This document shows positions 17,472 through 19,671 of a stretch of 19,671 bases of DNA, in pieces (the stretch's first letter is position 1; each line of letters starts with the position of its first letter). The notes under the pieces are model-generated. The model made no database searches. It had not been told where the DNA came from and saw only the letters and a program-made list of their open reading frames with translations. The position numbers and the translations under genes are program-made. Origin of the DNA: Burkholderiales bacterium (GTDB taxonomy: Bacteria; Pseudomonadota; Gammaproteobacteria; Burkholderiales; Usitatibacteraceae); the NCBI GenBank assembly GCA_014378085.1, contig JACMOJ010000364.1, positions 1 through 19,671 on the forward strand, in the 5' to 3' direction.

Positions 17472-18674
17472 TTACAACCAAGTACTGATTTTGTCACAGA
17501 CCGCCCTGCTGCTGAGCAAATCAAAATGATTCGTTTGGTAGAAGACGGTCTGTTGGGCTTGGGGAAGCGATAACGCCAGTGCGCTGGCGAGCGGAACCAA
17601 GCCATCGCCGCGGCGACCGACGCCATCACCGGTCGGCGGTTTCTGGCTACTCGCAGCGACCACATAACACTTCACGTTGCGCGGCAGCGCCAGGTCGCTA
17701 TCACGCGTCGAAAATTCGTTGGTGCGGCCGTGGCGCAAATCTTGAATGCCAGCGCTACGGGTGAGGCCGATTCTGGCGAATGGCGCGGTGTAGGGGCTCA
17801 CGCCGAGCAGCAGGTCAAGCCCGTGACCGGCGCGTTCCAAAGGCGCGCCACGGTGAGGCGTACCCAGAAAAACGATCACCTTCAAGCGACGCAGCCAGGT
17901 GTGCTTTGTCGCCAACGCCACTTCACAGGCACGACGCGCGACCAACCCACCCATGCTGTGCCCGATGATGGTGATGTTATTGAGCGGCACTGGCCACGCG
18001 TGGATCAACCGTTCGAGTAGGTTGGCGAAGTCGCGACCATTCTCAGCGACGCGCCGGCCGGTGTTGTAGTGCAGGTATAACACCGTTGCGCCTTTTGTCT
18101 CTGCCAGCGCCTCGCCGTGGTCATGGCCGTCGCGCCGCCACTGCAGATCATTCATACACAAGCCATGCACCATGATAAAAAGCTTCGAGCCAGCGGCGGC
18201 GTGTTCCGTTTGCGCTAACAACATTGCGCGCAGACCATCACGTTCAAGCGGAATGGGTTTGCCGTCGACACGAAACGACATCTGAATGGCAAGCGGATTG
18301 TTGGTTTCGGCCAAATAGTCGCCGAACAATCCATTGGCGGCAGCCCGCGCGGCCTCAATTGCGCCCCTGCGCTCGGCGGATGCCGGGCCATCGGGCACCC
18401 GTTTGGCAAGCTGCGAAAACGCCGCGTCCAAGCCGTGGCCAACCAACGCGGTGACGCCGCGCACCCGTCGATAGACAAATCCGGTAATGCCCTGCGTTGG
18501 CCCAAGCATGCTTTCACCAGTCATCGGCGCTAGGCCCGAAATATTGCGGTGCATCGATTCGACAATATTGGTAATGCCCTGCACACCCGCGATCACCAAC
18601 CGACTGCCGCCTTGCAGGTCGGTGAGGGTTTGCTGCGGGCGGTGCTTAGCTTGAGTATAGGAATTACGTGGCAC
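17472..18674 (-). CDS. alpha/beta hydrolase, lipase/PGAP1-like
   Basis: A 400-residue serine hydrolase without a clear signal peptide. The N-terminal 150 residues are helical and glycine-containing (DLQGGSRLVIAGVQGITNIVESMH), with no family I can name. The hydrolase fold begins at LFIMVHGLCMND (165-175). The nucleophile S240 is in IIGHSMGGLVAR, FLGTPHRGAPLE follows at 269-280, the acid is D357 in GDGLVPL, and the base is H383 in TNHFDLL. This GTPHRGA plus GHSMGG pattern is typical of lipase-like or esterase enzymes of the PGAP1/triacylglycerol-lipase group. Substrate is unknown. The start is GTG 18674 with AAGG 4 bases upstream. It is the first of the minus-strand run that leads to the 49-residue protein and the DUF885 gene. 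Confidence 0.87.
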   Translation of the reverse strand: MPRNSYTQAKHRPQQTLTDLQGGSRLVIAGVQGITNIVESMHRNISGLAPMTGESMLGPTQGITGFVYRRVRGVTALVGHGLDAAFSQLAKRVPDGPASAERRGAIEAARAAANGLFGDYLAETNNPLAIQMSFRVDGKPIPLERDGLRAMLLAQTEHAAAGSKLFIMVHGLCMNDLQWRRDGHDHGEALAETKGATVLYLHYNTGRRVAENGRDFANLLERLIHAWPVPLNNITIIGHSMGGLVARRACEVALATKHTWLRRLKVIVFLGTPHRGAPLERAGHGLDLLLGVSPYTAPFARIGLTRSAGIQDLRHGRTNEFSTRDSDLALPRNVKCYVVAASSQKPPTGDGVGRRGDGLVPLASALALSLPQAQQTVFYQTNHFDLLSSRAVCDKISTWL

Positions 18675-18880
18675 AGAACCTTAGTGGTTGGGGATACTGC
18701 TAAAAATCTCTAAATCCGTTTTACACTTTTCAAACCACATGTAGGTCGCGCTGCAGTGCAGGTCACACAATCTGTGGCTTGCATGGCAACCGATCAACAG
18801 TTTCGCGCAAACGGTGGGTGTTTATCGATCCAACAATTAAATATGGCATAGGTGGTGGATGGTGGCGGATGGTGGCGTTC

Positions 18881-19119
18881 AAAATCCCCCACCGTCGCTG
18901 CGCTCGATTGCCCTCCCTGACAAGCTCGGGACCGGCTCTATGCAAATGGCGTCGTCAAAAATCCCTCACCATCGCTGCGCTCGGTTGCCCCCTTTACAAA
19001 GGGGGCGGTGAGACGTCGTGAGACGGCAAGCGGGGGATTTTGCAACGTTTGCCGAAGCAAAGGTGACAATTGAGACAGGCCTTTTCGCAAATGGTAGCCA
19101 ACAAAATCCCCCACTTTCG
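18881..19119. repeat. AAAATCCCCC intergenic repeat units, three direct and one inverted
   Basis: AAAATCCCCC starts at 18881 and 19103, AAAATCCCTC at 18957, and the inverse GGGGGATTTT at 19032-19041. The first two units continue into a shared CACC.TCGCTGCGCTCG..TTGCCC block; the second and third are preceded by a shared GCAAATGG. This composition resembles REP- or MITE-like repeats common in proteobacterial intergenic regions, often with a CCCCCTTTACAAAGGGGG core as here. Confidence 0.75.
18987..19006. repeat. perfect 9-bp hairpin within the repeat units
   Basis: GCCCCCTTT and AAAGGGGGC flank a two-base loop (AC). It forms a very stable hairpin in RNA or single-stranded DNA and is the core of the surrounding repeat family. 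Confidence 0.85.
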
Positions 19120-19265
19120 CTACCCTGAACCGGGAGCGGGACGCAATCGTTAAAGCGCAGTCGCAACAAGCCAATACTTACGAACTGGCCGCATGATAGA
19201 CGCGACAACTGGGTTGACACGCGCCGAAGGAGGGGAAATGCTTGGCGGAAGGCATCCGCCTTAGC

Positions 19266-19369
19266 ATGGTAGATCCCTCTTTCTATAGGCTGAAGTGGCG
19301 ATTGAAAACGGTCCTGTGTGGAATGGTAGATCCCTCTTTCTGAAGGTTGAAGTGCCGATCAAAAAGGTA
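19266..19369. repeat. two direct copies of a 47-base unit, 57 bp apart
   Basis: Copies at 19266-19312 and 19323-19369 share an identical 19-base start (ATGGTAGATCCCTCTTTCT) and then GG-TGAAGTG-CGAT--AAAA-GGT with substitutions. The array lies 40 bases beyond the glnS stop. A GGCGGA/TCCGCC hairpin flanks it at 19244-19260. Confidence 0.85.
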
Positions 19370-19408
19370 AATCTTTGTTATGCTAAATCTCCCTCAAAAA
19401 GCATCCGG

Positions 19409-19671
19409 CTACTTCGCGGACCAGCTATCTTTTAATGTCACCGCGCGATTCCACACCGGCTTACCGGCAACCGAATCAACGCGGTCCGCCACAAAATAGC
19501 CGTGGCGTTCAAACTGAAAACGATCCTCCGCCTTTGCGGTGAGCAGCGACGACTCCAAATATGCCGTGATGACTTTTTTGGATTCAGGATTGAGGTCATC
19601 CAAAAAGTTGTCTGCGCTGTCACCGCGTCCTGGGTGCGGCACCTTGAACAGACGGTCAAACAGTCGAACCT
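19409..19671 (-). CDS. glnS: glutaminyl-tRNA synthetase, C-terminal part
   Basis: GlnS charges tRNA-Gln with glutamine in the cytoplasm. Only the last 87 codons lie in the window; the 5' part is beyond the right edge. The visible end matches the C-terminal anticodon-binding beta-barrel: VRLFDRLFKVPHPG, DNFLDDLNPESKKVI, FQFERHGYFVADRVDS and PVWNRAVTLKDSW, followed by TAG at 19409. This is close to the E. coli ending (LYDRLFSVPNP..FQFEREGYF..NRTVGLRDTW). No intrinsic terminator with a T-tract follows; the next 700 bases are repeats. Confidence 0.95.
   Translation of the reverse strand, partial: VRLFDRLFKVPHPGRGDSADNFLDDLNPESKKVITAYLESSLLTAKAEDRFQFERHGYFVADRVDSVAGKPVWNRAVTLKDSWSAK

Larger units (their letters stand above)
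18675..19408. other. repeat-rich intergenic region downstream of glnS
   Basis: No gene is supportable in these 734 bases. The 5' part (18675-18850) is the leader and promoter area of the lipase-like gene. Then come a GGTGGCGGAT microrepeat (18851-18877), a family of AAAATCCCCC-containing units (18881-19119), a 9-bp hairpin (18987-19006), a 6-bp hairpin (19244-19260: GGCGGA-AGGCA-TCCGCC) and two copies of a 47-base unit (19266-19369). Open frames through it have no start or domain that I believe. Confidence 0.75.

Overview
The window looks like a chromosomal segment of a Pseudomonadota bacterium, most likely beta- or gammaproteobacterial. The evidence is protein family content: GlnS, TrhO, a type IV pilus PilU ATPase, KdpE/KdpD, RhlE, KatG, and a short lysine-rich protein starting MAKPNYQFEKRQ. 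Base composition is moderately GC-rich by eye; I did not compute it. I see no phage genes, transposase, CRISPR array, rRNA or tRNA gene.

Layout. Bases 1-2653 hold three minus-strand genes, in transcription order gloA (glyoxalase I), an exported NAD-epimerase-like protein, and trhO (cut by the left edge). Diverging from gloA is rhlE (DEAD-box RNA helicase, 2952-4337), followed by one or two doubtful small membrane-protein ORFs on the minus strand. A GAF-GGDEF diguanylate cyclase (5140-6174) is preceded by a tandem array of about 10 bp units. katG (6509-8725) ends at a good intrinsic terminator and converges on kdpE.

From 8773 to the right edge everything I call is on the minus strand. In order along the plus coordinates: kdpE, then a kdpD that keeps only its kinase core; an intergenic stretch with a duplicated repeat; a secreted metallo-beta-lactamase-fold hydrolase; an exported MetX-like alpha/beta hydrolase; a PilC/GspF-type membrane protein; pilU; an exported DUF885 zinc peptidase; a 49-residue charged protein; a lipase-like alpha/beta hydrolase; about 730 bp of repeats; and the 3' end of glnS.

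How the genes fit together. Several are stress or housekeeping functions: methylglyoxal detoxification, peroxide removal, RNA unwinding, tRNA modification and tRNA charging. pilU and the PilC-like gene are co-oriented 48 bp apart and probably co-transcribed; c-di-GMP made by the cyclase could touch on motility, but that is inference. kdpE and kdpD are left without kdpFABC in the window, and kdpD has lost its sensory half.

I do not see a convincing complete new multi-gene system. The points most worth checking are the truncated KdpD with a usable internal start, the attenuator-like hairpins in front of gloA, the decanucleotide array in front of the cyclase, the PilU/PilC-like pair, and the intergenic repeat families at 10.5 kb and 18.8-19.4 kb.
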